This document shows, in pieces, positions 1-11,038 of a stretch of 64,000 nucleotides of DNA; within the stretch, counting starts at the first letter, position 1, and each line of letters starts with the position of its first letter. The notes under the pieces are model-generated. The model did no database searches. It was not told the DNA's origin and was given only the letters and a program-made list of their open reading frames with translations. A program made the translations under genes and the position numbers. The DNA lies in the NCBI GenBank assembly GCA_030549495.1, contig JAUIRK010000095.1:1-64000 (forward strand), written 5' to 3'. The stretch comes from Nectonema munidae. Taxonomy: Eukaryota > Nematomorpha > Nectonematoida > Nectonematidae.

Positions 1-312
1 AGGTAGGTAGGTAGGAAGAAATATCTAAGCCCTATCGGACTTCTCCATATGCTTGCGAAATGCTTGAGGTATAAAGTTGAAGTTCGAAAGAAGTGTATTG
101 ATTAGGCTTGTGAATGGATTAGGAATGAGGGACTTTGGAGAATTTAATTAGTTGTTGAGGGAGTTTGAAGTGTAGAATGTTGGATTTTTGAGGTAGTAGT
201 TGAAGGATGATTGACTGAGCAAAGGTAGTCGGTGAGTGGTAAAGAATATAGGTCTTAAATAGAAGAAAATAGTGTAGTTATTTTTGTAGATTTTTTTTTT
301 TTTAATGTGAGT

Positions 313-3300
313 TTATGTGGTATAAAAAGTCTCTGGGTTCGTAGATTTCAAGTTTGACTCTATGAAGATAGTGAGAGAGTTTAGGGCATTAAGGAGGTTC
401 GGGTATAAAAGTAGTTCGAAGAAATTAGATGGTGGGCGATTGAGAGTTTTGACGGATAGTGAGAGAAATGAAGTTCTTTCGTGGTTGTAGTGGCAGCAGG
501 AAAGTAGAAGATGCTGAGGTGTTTCTTGTTGATTGCAGTTGAATCTACATAGATTGCTTGGTGATTTTTTAATACGGTAGAGATAGGAGTTGCAGGGGCA
601 GTGTCCGGTTAGCCATCTGATTAGCGGTCGTGGTGGGAAGAATTTCATTTTTTACCAAATATCAAGAATTTGGTTTGGATTATTTATATGTTGGAAGAAA
701 ATGGAGGGTGAGGATTGGATGAGTTCTTGTCTAAGGTATTGAGTGTTAGATCTAAGTAGAGGGGTATAGGTTTCTAGGGGAAATGAGGTAATCGGGATGT
801 AAGGTGTATTTGGAGGTACTTTTTTAGCTAGCTTATCTACATAAGTGTTTTCTGGAATGTTTGAGTGAGCTGGGCACCAGTAGAGGTGTATTTCAAAGTA
901 ATTTGATAATTAGGTGAGTTTAGAAACAAGGGTGTATGTTAAGAATGGGATGTTGTGTTTGAGGCTTAGGTCTTTGATGATGTTTTGTGTGTCTGTAAAA
1001 AAGTGTTGTGTGTTGTAATGTCTAAGGGAAAACTTATTTTGGCTTATGTAATCGCAAGCATGTAGAAGGGCATAGCATTCACCACTATATATTGGAAGAG
1101 AGGGATCAATGGCAGACGTTTTTGAGTAAACAAGGAAGGGAGAAGGGCCTTTGAAGAGTGCAAAAGCATAGGAAGTTTTGTTTACGGTTTTTGAGCTATC
1201 CAGGAAAATTCTTAATGAAGTTGAGGTACAATTGGAGCGGGTCGTAATTAGAAGTTTAGCGATGGATTTGATGAAACAGTTGTGAAGAGAGAAAGGTAAT
1301 AGTGAGGAAGGGTGAAATAAAGGTAGTGGATTGATTTTGGGTTGGATGAAAATGTTGTTTGGAGAAGACGAAAATTGTTGGAGTAAGGATTTCTAGTAAG
1401 TTTGAGAGGGTGTAATTTGAGTGTTATGGAAATAGAAGGACTTAAGATAAGAATTTGGTTGGATGCGTGTCATGATATATTTTTTGGCAGCAGTTTGTTT
1501 GAGATGAAGGATTAGAGGAAGGCAGTTCGTAAAGAATTCTAGGATTCTAGTAGGGGAGGTTTTGTAGGCCCTGGTCATTGTGATGAGGCAAAGGCGGTGG
1601 ATTTTATTTAGATAAGTGAGTGATGAGGGGTAGTTTAATGATAGGCCCCATGAAAGAATGCCATACTCAAGCGTAGGTAGGATGATTGATTTGTAGATAA
1701 AAAATGAGTGTTGAATACTTAGACCCCATTTATAAGATATAATTTTAGTAAGAGAGAAAAGAGTTGAAGATAGTTTGTGGTATAGGTTTTTGAAGTGGGA
1801 TGACCATTTGAGGTTTGATTGAAAGGTGAGCCCTAAATATTTCATGGTGGAAGATGGTTGGATGAGGATATCGCTGGATGTTAATAGTGGGAGGTGAGGG
1901 GAATGTGTTCGTGTGAAGTGTATAAGAGTTGATTTTGTTGCGTTAAATTTTACTTTTAATGAATCGGCTGCAAAAGTTAGCGTGTTATAGAGAGAGTTGA
2001 TGTTCATTATGTTTTCTTTTTGAGAATTTGAGGTAAAGATGAAGGTTAGATCATCTGAATAGCATTGAAAGAAGGCTGAATTGTTAGCTAATATATCTAA
2101 TAGGTGGTTTATAAGTATAATCCAGAGGATATCGGAGAGGCACCCACCTTGTGGCGTGGATAGTGAGAGGGAATGAATGGCAACTAGAGAATTGTGTAGG
2201 AATATAAGGCACCGATTTGAAAGGTAATTTTGAATGAATTTTATGAGATAATTGGGGTATTTTTGTCTGATCATATTGAAAATGATAGCAGGATGCCATG
2301 CTGAATTGAAGGCGTTGTTGATGTCTAGAAAGAGGGCGGATGATGTTAATTTGGAAGATAGTTTTGTTTCGAGGTAGGAGGAGAGTCTATATAGAGCGGA
2401 TTCTGGACTTTTGTGTGGGAGGTAGGCAAATTGGAAGGGACTAATTTTGTTAGATGTGGTGATGTGAAAGAGAAAACTTTTGCCTAGAATTTTTTCTAAG
2501 ATTTTTCCTAAAGTAGGAAGGATGGTGATTGGTCGCCAGTTGGTTATGAGGCCTAAGTCTTTGTTGGGTTTGGGAAGTAAAATAAGCTTACCTATTTTCC
2601 AGATAGATGGGAAAAAGGAGAATTTTAGGCAACTGTTGTATAATTGTAAGAGATATTGTGAATATAAAGGGAAGGATTTTATGATATGTTTTGTGTTTAT
2701 AAGATCGAGGCTGGGGGATGATTTAGGATTTAGGTTATTTATAGCTGAGGCTAATTCCGCTAGATTTACTGGAGGAAAAGTTTGGGATGAGTTTAGGGAT
2801 GAGAAGGAGGAGACATGTTCGCGTATAGAGTGGTTTACTATGTTATCGGATGTATGAGAATCCTGAGGGAAAAGCGTTGAAAGAAAGGATGGGTTGATTA
2901 ATGGGTCGTTGGAAATTATGTGCGGTAGGAGTGGATTGAGTTGAGAAACTTTGCGATTTTTGCGGACGGAATTAATCACCTTCCATGGATTTTTAAGAGA
3001 GGAGGAGCAGAATTTTTTCCAAGATTCTTTTTTTGCAGAATTTATTTTTGCCATATATCTATTTTTTATATTGAAGTAGTGTTCGATGTTGTTAGGGCTA
3101 CGGTTTTTACGAAGTGTTTTAAGAGAATGTCTTAGGGATTTTTTAAGCGAGGTGAGAAAGGGAGTCCAGAAGTATGTGTGTTTTCTAGGTAAATATGGTT
3201 TGGCTGGGGTTGATAGTGTGATGGAAAGTTTAATTGTGTTGTTGAGGGTAAGGGCTGCAGAGTCAAGATCACCGGAAGAATTAATGTGGGGGATAGTTGA

Positions 3301-4067
3301 GGGAAGTTGTGACTTTAATTGATTTAGGAAGGTGGTCCATTGAGTTTTAGGTGTGTTTTGATTTGATACTCTTGTGAAAGGTTTTATATTAACTTGATAA
3401 GTTATAAAAAGATGGTCAGAAGCAGATGGTGTGTTTGAGATGTGCCAATTTGTAATAAATTTTAATGTGTTTTTTGAGGCTATGGTTAGGTCAACATGGG
3501 GGGACGGGTTTTGTTGTTAGTAAATTTCATAAAAGTGGGGTCTTTAGATGTATCCACTATGTAAAGATTGTGTGCGGCTAGGAAGGAGAGGAGTTGCGCG
3601 CCACGTGTATTTTCTTTGTAGTCCCACAGGAAAGAACGGGAATTGCAATCTGTGCTGATGATAATGTGATGATTTTTGAGGTAAAGAGGTGATAAGTTTT
3701 GAGTGGCTTTAAGATCGTGAGAAAAGTTTAAGGGAATGGCATGTGTATTGGAAAGGGCAGAGTAGAGAAAACAGAAAATAAGGGGTGAGTTTTCGCTGAA
3801 TATTAGGACAAATATGTATTCTTGAGTCGAGTGTTGATGAATGAAAGAAAAGTGTATAGATGATTTTATGATGATACAGGCTGAATAAAGAGTTACTGTA
3901 GGTGCATGTAGTACAGTGTAATTTTGAGGAATTGAAGGGAAAGAAGAGTTTTTTGTGTAAGGCTCGTTTATGGATATAATATCAAAAGAGTTAAAATGTA
4001 GGATTTTGAGGAGGTTTGACCAAGCTGTTTTGGAGTGGTTTAGATTTATGTAGAGAATGTTTAACAT
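313..4067 (-). pseudogene. LINE ORF2 (endonuclease, RT, RNase H), lightly broken
   Basis: The endonuclease begins MLNILYINLNHSKTAW at 4067 and carries INEPY and a SDHLFITYQ motif near 3400. The frame shifts once near 3490-3500, then stays open through the whole RT to 1393. RT landmarks: NWRPITILPTLGKILEKIL, FLDINNAFNSAWH, STPQGGCLSDILW and the catalytic FQCYSDDLTF (YSDD, not the commoner YADD). Past the in-frame TAG at 1393 the same frame continues into RNase H (RIFLDSSK about 1200, YSGECYAL about 1085, WCPAHSNIPENT about 880). It ends in a CPCN...CRFNCN...HLLLSC Cys/His motif at 313-648. Two further stops fall near 915 and 650. Confidence 0.85.
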
Positions 4068-5172
4068 ATAAAGGTTTTGAGTAGGTTTTGGTGGTTTTCA
4101 TTTAGGTTAGTAAGATGTTGTACTCGAAAGAGGCAAGCGTGGGAGAGGGCTGAATGTTGTTGTTTGCAATTAGAGCATTTTAGACGTGCAGGTTTTTTTT
4201 TGAAGATACAAGAGGCAATAGAATGATCTCTTTGACCACAGTGAGCGCAGTGGGGAGAGTTTGATTTACAGTGTAAGGTTGTGTGGTTAAATTTGAGGCA
4301 GGTTTCACATTGATGTAATTTGGGTTTTAGTATTATAGAGGTTAGAATGAGGTTTTCTACTATAAGTTTAGTGTTCCATTAGGAATTTGGCTATTATCGA
4401 GTTACTAGGGCGAAAGGAGGTGGTGTAAGAATAGATACCCTCTTTTCCTATTTTTTTAAAGATTCAAGTGTGCCTAAAGATTTAACATGGGGGTTACTTT
4501 CGTAAAGTAGTTGAGATAGAGAGTCTAGGGGTATTTCTTTAGGGATACTCGGAAGTAGAAAAGTTGGGTATGAAGGTGGAATATCATTGGTAGTGACAAT
4601 GTTTTTGTTCAATTTAGAAACAACAGTGTCTTTTTAAGCGGTTGAGGAGAATTGAAAATAGAGTTCCTTCGTTAGAGCTTCTGGTGTTTTTTTTATGGTA
4701 AAAGGGTTTAATTTAGTTCAATTTTTTTGATTATGGATTTTTTAAAATCTATAATTTCGGTGCGGGATTTAGTTGATTGCTTAGGGATTATTTGGATTGA
4801 GAATTTTGGATCTAACTTTTTTCGTGGTTTGGGAAGTAAGTTGGGTATACGAGAAGTAAATGGGTTAGTAATGATCGTTGGTTGGGTAGCAGCAGTTGAA
4901 GCATAACTGATAGTATTGGAGTTGGGTGTATTGGAGAGGCTCATAAGTTTAATTTCTAAGTTTGAGGCAATGTATAAAAGGGTGTCAGATTTTAGTTTAT
5001 AGAATTTAATGCTGTCTTCAGCGGATAGTGATGCGTGAGAAATGAATTCGTCAAAACTGTTAGAGGTAATTTGAGAGGTCGTTGGGGTTTGAGATTTAAT
5101 TTCAGGACATGGTTATTTAGATGTGGGGGGAGAAGTGTTTGTGTGTATAGATTGTATGGGTTTATTTTCCAT
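4066..5172 (-). pseudogene. LINE ORF1 (gag-like, CCHC zinc knuckles)
   Basis: Starts at ATG 5172 (MENKPIQSIH). The C-terminal part around 4300-4100 shows three Cys/His knuckles: CETCLKFNHTTLHC, CAHCGQRDHSIASC and CSNCKQQHSALSHAC. Such ORF1 proteins bind element RNA. The frame is broken at least twice: an early stop near codon 20 (around 5113) and another around 4708. It runs up to the ORF2 start at 4067. Confidence 0.65.
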
Positions 5173-5260
5173 AGTTGTGAGTTTAAAGAGAGAAGAGTGA
5201 GGTAGAAAGAGATAAGGAAAAACTAGATTTTTTTTTCTTCTTTAAATATGACAGGTGTAG

Positions 5261-5860
5261 TTATTAGGATAGTCTATGTGTGTAAGGATGTCTATGTTAT
5301 ATATAAAATAGTAAATATTAAATTAAAGGAAAAATAATCTTGCAACGTTGGCAGCCATTGAAAATAAGATTGTTAAATAAGAGGTAAATAATACCAAAAA
5401 TAAGGTCGCATGTCGCATAACACAGGGTCGTATAATAAAGGTAAAAAATCTATTCATAGTCTAATAAACAAACTTTTGAAAAAATTTAGGTCTCTGTTAA
5501 CAGAGAGTCGATATTAAACGTGTCGCTGTAGACAGGTTTTACTGTAAGTGGTTCAAACGTTGTATTTCCTTTCTCACTATCTTCCAATTTTCGGAAATTG
5601 TTTTTGATGGTTGCTGGAATAGACAAAATATATAATGCCAGTCTTGCAATAAGTATAAATTTTTTACTATTATATTTCCTCTATTGTTAGGGATATGATA
5701 ATATTCATGAGTTAAAAATTGTCATGAACTCCACTGTGAAAAGTTCAAATTATACACCCTATTTATGCTTTAATTTTTTTATAATGGAGATTGACGGGTA
5801 TCTTATAAAAAATTAAGTTGAAAATAAAGAAAATAGAATAATATTTAACATTAGATTCAG
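5261..5860. other. AT-rich intergenic, nothing recognised
   Basis: No ORF, repeat end or RNA gene seen between the LINE 5' end and the hAT-like terminus at 5866. Confidence 0.6.
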
Positions 5861-5865
5861 TAGCG

Positions 5866-5925
5866 TACCTTGGATCAAGCTGGCTGGAACAAATGTTAAT
5901 TTGCCCCCCCCCTTAATAGTTTTAA
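5866..5925. repeat. Single end of a hAT-like MITE
   Basis: CAGTAGCGTACCTTGGATC followed by a run of nine C. It resembles the CAGTGGCGGATCC-type ends with nearby G/C homopolymers found at 15927, 32786 and 58031. No partner end was found, so only one terminus is reported. Confidence 0.35.
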
Positions 5926-6204
5926 TAACAGTAGAAAAGTTCAATATTTTGTACATTATTAAATTGTATAATAATAGTTATGCATTTTTTAATTATGTAT
6001 TTATACAAATAAATTACGTAGCGCTCTCAATACCACCAGTGTAATAACTGGTTACACTAAAAGTAATTTTAAAACCTTAAAAAATAAAAGTTCAATTGTG
6101 AATAAATCCTTATTTGTTATTGTTCAAAATCTCTTTTTATGAACCCCCTTTAAAAATACCATATTTTATTTAGTTAGTAATTTATTTATTTAGTATCTAA
6201 CAAT

Positions 6205-7587
6205 AACAACCTATCATTCGCTAAGACTCATTCATAACTGGCGCATCTCCAATACTCACTCCGCATCTGATCATTGCTACATTACTTTTCAAGTTTATCT
6301 GCGACCTATTCAATCAAAACCTTTCTGTCCTCAATTTGTAAATCAAATCTTTTGGACCTCATACTTTCAAAAACTTCAACTTAATCTAAGTCATAACTCT
6401 ATCAATACTGAATCAACCACAAACATAGAATCATCTGCAACATATCTCAATAAAATAATTACATCTTGTATCCAAGTATCTACCCCAAACAATAAACAAT
6501 TCAAAAGGCAAAACGCCTACTTTTGGAATTCTCAACTTACATCCCTCAAAAAAGAACCTCGAGCCCGATTAAGAAAATCATATACCCCTTCCTCTATCCA
6601 ATCTTACTTCACCCTCAAACATAACTACAAAAGCGCTATCACACAAGCTAAAAAAACAATCCGGGATTAAGTTTTGCAACCAAACACCCTCAAATCCATG
6701 GCATCAGATAAACAAACTCAAAAACAATAAATCTCGAACCCCTCTACCACAGCACTTTCTTCCAAACTCTAACACCACTACAAACATCAACCCCCTTTCT
6801 TAAACTCACTTTTCCCTTCTGATACACAAGATTCAAGATAATATCTTCAACACAATGATTAGGAAAACAGTTCATCATCACCTTACACATAAAACAGTAA
6901 CCTTCATCCCACCCACCACAGATAGACTGGCCACCCATTTCTTTCTTTGCAACTCTTAGCAAAATTTTAGAAAAATTACTATGAAAACGCCTATTACACT
7001 ATATGTCTCAAAACAACTTAATTCATCCAAATCAATTTGCATACCTCCCGGCCTCAGTCACAACAACCACATTTCTAGACATCGACAATGCGTTTAACTC
7101 TGCATGGCACCCTGCGATCCTCCACAATCATATTGAAAATAAATATCCACTTTATATAATCAAATTCATTCAAAACTACCTAAGCAACCGCATTTTAATT
7201 TTATTCCATAACAACAACATCCACATTAAACAGCTCTCTCTTTCCACTCCACAAGGGGGTTGTCATTCTGACATCTTATGGCTCATACTCATCAATCCAC
7301 TCCTATCATACATAAATTCTAACTCACACTTTGCTTAATGTTATTCTGATCATATTCTCTTTACATTTACTAACCCATATCAAAACACAAACATCACCAA
7401 TGCTACTAACCTCTTAAACCAAATCAATACACTTGCACCAAAATGCAAAATCCATTTTAACACATGCAAGCTCAATGTAATTCACTTTACACGCAAAAGA
7501 ATCTCACCACAATCTCTTTACACAAATTCATCTAATTTCATCTCACCAGTCACTCACCTAAAATATCTTGGCATTACCTTTCAATCA
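6205..7587 (+). mobile_element. LINE fragment, same family as 1-5260
   Basis: Plus-strand protein fragments match the element at 1-5260: the end of the endonuclease (SDHCYITFQVYLRP near 6270), the linker (NAYFWNSQLTSLKK), and RT (HPNQFAYLP, FLDIDNAFNSAWHPAI, STPQGGCHSDILW, then HLKYLGITFQS). The catalytic site reads CYSDH, with a lost Asp, and there are several stops, so it is dead. It stops abruptly at 7587 where a G-rich sequence starts. The linker-to-RT part (about 6700-6990) is heavily decayed. Confidence 0.8.
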
Positions 7588-8170
7588 GGGGGCACATCCT
7601 CAAAATTATTGGGGGCGAAATTTTTTTGTTGCAATTTTCAAAATTAGTGGTCTGGAAATACCACGGGAGACCAAATATTCAAGCAATCCTTTAAAATAGA
7701 GTGTATTCAGCGCATACCTAAAGTCCTAAATTTATAAGACTACTTTATATTTTTTTACAAAATTGGTGAATTTAAATACTATACTTCCAGCGAAAATATT
7801 TTAATTAAATTTGCATATCGAATATCGTGCGCAGAAAAAATTCGCCCAATTAAAAAGTAGGAAAAAACGCCACCAGTAAAAATGTCCCAATTTAAAATTA
7901 GGAAAAAATGATCCAACACAAAAAAATTCAAAAAATTATTAATTAAAATTAAAAAAATTTTTTTTTAAAAAGATATGTCAAATAAAGGTTAGTTTAAAAG
8001 CTAAATTGATACAAGCTACAAAAAGTAAAATAACTTTTAACATTTTGCAATGATTTGCCTTTTATAATAACTTTTAAGGAAAAAAGTCTATCAGAAAAAG
8101 TTATAGAGCTTTAACAAAAACAAAAAATTTTAGAGCATAACTTAAGTTTTTGAAAACTAATTTGACGCAT
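7588..8170. other. Unassigned AT-rich sequence
   Basis: Begins GGGGGCACATCCTC, which looks like the end of a non-autonomous element that cut into the LINE fragment. No TIR partner or coding potential could be confirmed. Confidence 0.35.
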
Positions 8171-8185
8171 CCCCTACAGCATACC

Positions 8186-8342
8186 CTATGGGTGGCATGG
8201 CAGGTTGGTTGAGATGATGAACTAAGCACGGAAGCCTCTGGATTCGATTCCTCATCGATACGAATTTGTTCATAGTTTGACATAAGCAGTACATCAGTGC
8301 CTTGTCAATGAAAATACACCCGCTGCACCTTACCTTTTACTC
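8186..8342 (+). repeat. tRNA-derived SINE, copy 1
   Basis: Shows a B-box-like GGATTCGATTCC near 8229, an A-box-like TGGCATGGCAGG upstream, and a 3' body (CATAGTTTGACATAAGC ... GTGCCTTGTCAATGAAAA) with a CCTTACCTTTT tail. The body and tail match the copy at 12932-13108. Confidence 0.65.
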
Positions 8343-8344
8343 AA

Positions 8345-9150
8345 AATTGAAAAATTTGCTACATAATTAACATAAGAGAGAAAGGAAACAAAATAAAATA
8401 ATAAAAAAATTTCACTATTTTAAAATGGAACCGTCTGTTCTCAAAATAATTTCAAAATAATAGGAGGCATAAAGAATTAGAGTTTATTTGATATTTTCAA
8501 GTTTTTATAAGCAGCAAAAGCCAACGTTTATGTAGCTAACCCTTATAGGGTGATTTGGTAGCACTTGTATTTTTTACATATTGTAAAGAATCATAGCATA
8601 CAAAAATGGTAATTTAATCACTTTTTATAAAATTATTTAAGTCTAAAAACACAAAATCATTAAAAAATTATTTAAACTAACATAAATCAAAGTATACGAG
8701 AAAAGAAAATCATTTTGTTTTTTTGAATATTTTTGTCCACAAATAAAATTATGACAGCTGTTATAAATAGATCAAGCACATTTTAAACAACTGAAACTTT
8801 TTGAAAATTTTGTTTCGATATTATATTTTTATTATAATAATCAACAAATTTTCGTAAAAAAAAAGATTTAATGTACAGTGTTACTTATAAAATTTAACAA
8901 TCGAACATTATCAAAAATATCTGCTCAAATATTAAGTAAATAGAGTATTGTTGCTTTTTAAACTGAATAGCTAGTCAAAATATTTATTCCCAAATAACTA
9001 TTAAAAAAATTAAAGTTTTCAAATGTTACAAAATACTTTTGTTGAAAAAAAATTCTTAGCGCGAGTCTAACAATATTCGTTGATATAAAATTGTAACAAT
9101 TGAAAACTATTTTAATTTAACTCTAAATGCAAATTAAGAAAAAAGTTGAT
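8345..9150. other. AT-rich intergenic, nothing recognised
   Basis: Only poly-A/T-rich sequence with short simple repeats; no ORF with codon structure. Confidence 0.55.
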
Positions 9151-9154
9151 AGGC

Positions 9155-9340
9155 GGAGGGGGGGGGGGGGCGGCACAATTTAAAAACAAAAAACTTGAGC
9201 AACATTATTTATACTTTCTTGATCCTTTCATTCTAGAGATTTTCAAAAACTAATATCGCATAAGTTGCATGGGGCACCATGCGGTACATAGGAGAGTGGG
9301 CATGGCCCCTCATGTCCAGCCTAGCTACATCACTGGAGAG
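9155..9340 (-). repeat. hAT-like MITE end (CAGTGATGTAGCTAGG)
   Basis: Read on the minus strand, the sequence starts CAGTGATGTAGCTAGGCTGG at about 9337 and reaches a 13-base G/C homopolymer near 9160. This layout is typical of CAGTG(G/A)(C/T)GTAGCTAGG hAT-type repeats. The far end was not found. Confidence 0.4.
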
Positions 9341-9762
9341 AAGAGAGCTGAATGAGATAGGAGAGCTTAACAAGAGAAGAGGGCTTGAGTGAAAGAAGAG
9401 AGCTTGAATGAGAACTTGAGTGAATGATTGAGTTTTAGCAGAGAAAGCGAAGAGAAAAACAGAGGAGACAGAAAGAGAAATAGAATCACTGTGACAGTAG
9501 ATGAGAAAATCTAGTGGATCATCAACATGTGTTTGCTCAAAAATACTACAAGGAGGAAGACACTGTGATAAGCATTGATTACTTATTGTGTGCATATTGA
9601 AACAATGGATTATTATTATATAGCTCTCACGCATCGTCTGTAAAATATGTTTGATAGGAATTTCAGAGTAGCTTGGCATGATGTTTGATTGATTCGAAAG
9701 TCTGCATTCCCTCTTTTATTCTCTTATCTTACATTATCATGTATTCGAATGATTATTACATT

Positions 9763-9993
9763 CTATAATGCGATCAAAGTATTAAAAAATGGATCTAGTA
9801 TATTTCTAGTATTAGAAATGGATCTTTTGGACATGATGTTGCAAAAGCAACATATAGCATCTTCGGATTTACTTATTAAGTGCGGAAACTTTTTGCATCT
9901 GCAATTACCAGAAAGCCATCTTAATACTACTAGTGGAATTGCAATGACTTTGTGTTTTTTCAAAGTTAAACAGTAACACCTATTATTAAACAT
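9763..9993 (-). pseudogene. Fragment of a LINE C-terminal Cys/His domain
   Basis: The minus-strand peptide VVLRWLSGNCRCKKFPHLI followed by CCFCN resembles RPLIRWLTGHCPCNSYLYRI followed by CRFNCN at the C-terminus of the LINE at 1-5260. It is short and isolated, so the call is tentative. Confidence 0.4.
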
Positions 9994-10723
9994 CTATTTT
10001 CAATATTCCCTTTTGGTAAATGCCTCCTAAATTCTATTCATTTTATTTTTATATAAAAAATTTCACTAAAAATTATTTCTTGTAAGATATTATTATTACG
10101 AATTTTTAAGTAATAAAAAGGGCGATAGCTTGTTGGGTCAAACCCTTTATCATTACAATAACGCTAAAATTAAATTTTAAATCTCATCATATCATTATAA
10201 TTACATATTATATTAATCGAAATCATTTCAATAATATTGGCATTAAGGGGTGGATGATTTTTGTAACTAGCTGGTTAAGATCGGTATTTTTTATCTTAAA
10301 GCTTTAAACGAACTAGAACATTAAATATTGAAGCTGAAAGGACATGACTAATGTTCACAAAGACTTAACTTCACAGACTGTTACAATAAAGGAACGAATC
10401 GAACTCAACCCTGTAATAAAATGAAAGAGCAAAAGATGTAGGACTGCTGAGAACCAGAGTTAATCATTTTTAATTTGCAGGCAAAGGGAGGATATATAAT
10501 GTATGAATGTAAGTGTAATACATAATGTCCTTAATTAAGATTATAAGACAAATTTATAAAAAGTAAACCCCTAGTTAGTGAACACGCAGTATTAGGGAAT
10601 ACTTTTTCAAAGTCTCAATTTAATCTATTAGACTAAAGTGCGCACGATCTCCATATAATGGTTACTTTTATTGTGTACGCAGAGTGTTTAATATAGAGAG
10701 GTTTTACTCTATATATTTTTTAC
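9994..10723. other. Intergenic region 3' of the P450, nothing recognised
   Basis: AT-rich, without ORF, RNA gene or recognisable repeat end. Confidence 0.5.
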
Positions 10724-10729
10724 TTTATT
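10724..10729 (-). promoter_or_regulatory. Possible poly(A) signal of the P450
   Basis: AATAAA on the minus strand about 135 bases after the P450 stop. The region is very AT-rich, so a chance match is possible. Confidence 0.35.
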
Positions 10730-10862
10730 GTTATATTGATTATTTACAATGTCAAGAACATCAAAAACAACTTTAAATATAAAAACAAAATAAAGATATA
10801 TATCCTAACATAATACCAACTGAAAATAAAGTAAATTTCTACAAAAATAAAACAAAAATTAA

Positions 10863-11038
10863 TTATCTTGGAAGAAAAAAGTATTTATATGGTTTTGGGG
10901 ATCGCGTAATGTCCGTAACACCATTCATGTCAATTTCGTCATCTTTATCAAGAACCATGTGGAAGTGTAAAACTAAATTAGAAAGTAAAGAAAACAAGAG
11001 CATTTTAGCAAGACTTTCTCCTGGACACTTTCGAGAAC
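10863..11038 (-). CDS. P450 exon 7 (heme-binding loop and C-terminus)
   Basis: Completes the heme loop as G-SRKCPGESLAK and runs to a TAA at 10863-10865, ending PYKYFFLPR. The acceptor AG at 11039-11040 is preceded by a T-rich tract. Confidence 0.9.

Larger units (their letters stand above)
1..5260 (-). mobile_element. Nearly full-length non-LTR retrotransposon with RNase H (R1/LOA/I group)
   Basis: On the minus strand the order is ORF1 with CCHC knuckles, then ORF2 with apurinic-type endonuclease, reverse transcriptase, RNase H and a C-terminal Cys/His domain. The 3' end runs into a (CCTA)n simple repeat at the left edge of the window, which may be its tail. The 5' end is placed near 5260, just upstream of the ORF1 ATG at 5172; no target duplication could be assigned. 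The presence of RNase H and the NLNHSKTAWSNLL start of the endonuclease place it in the R1/LOA/I group rather than jockey or CR1. The breaks are few, so this is a fairly young copy. Two relatives lie elsewhere in the window. Confidence 0.85.

Noticed and set aside
2480-3322. Plus-strand ORFs of 60-125 codons over the first LINE
   Set aside because: They are antisense readings of the RT and linker on the minus strand, which shows clear RT motifs.
9233-9679. 148-codon minus-strand ORF rich in Ser/Leu/Phe
   Set aside because: It arises from a GAGA-rich repeat and a hAT-like repeat end; no domain or homologue-like pattern, and it crosses the repeat border.
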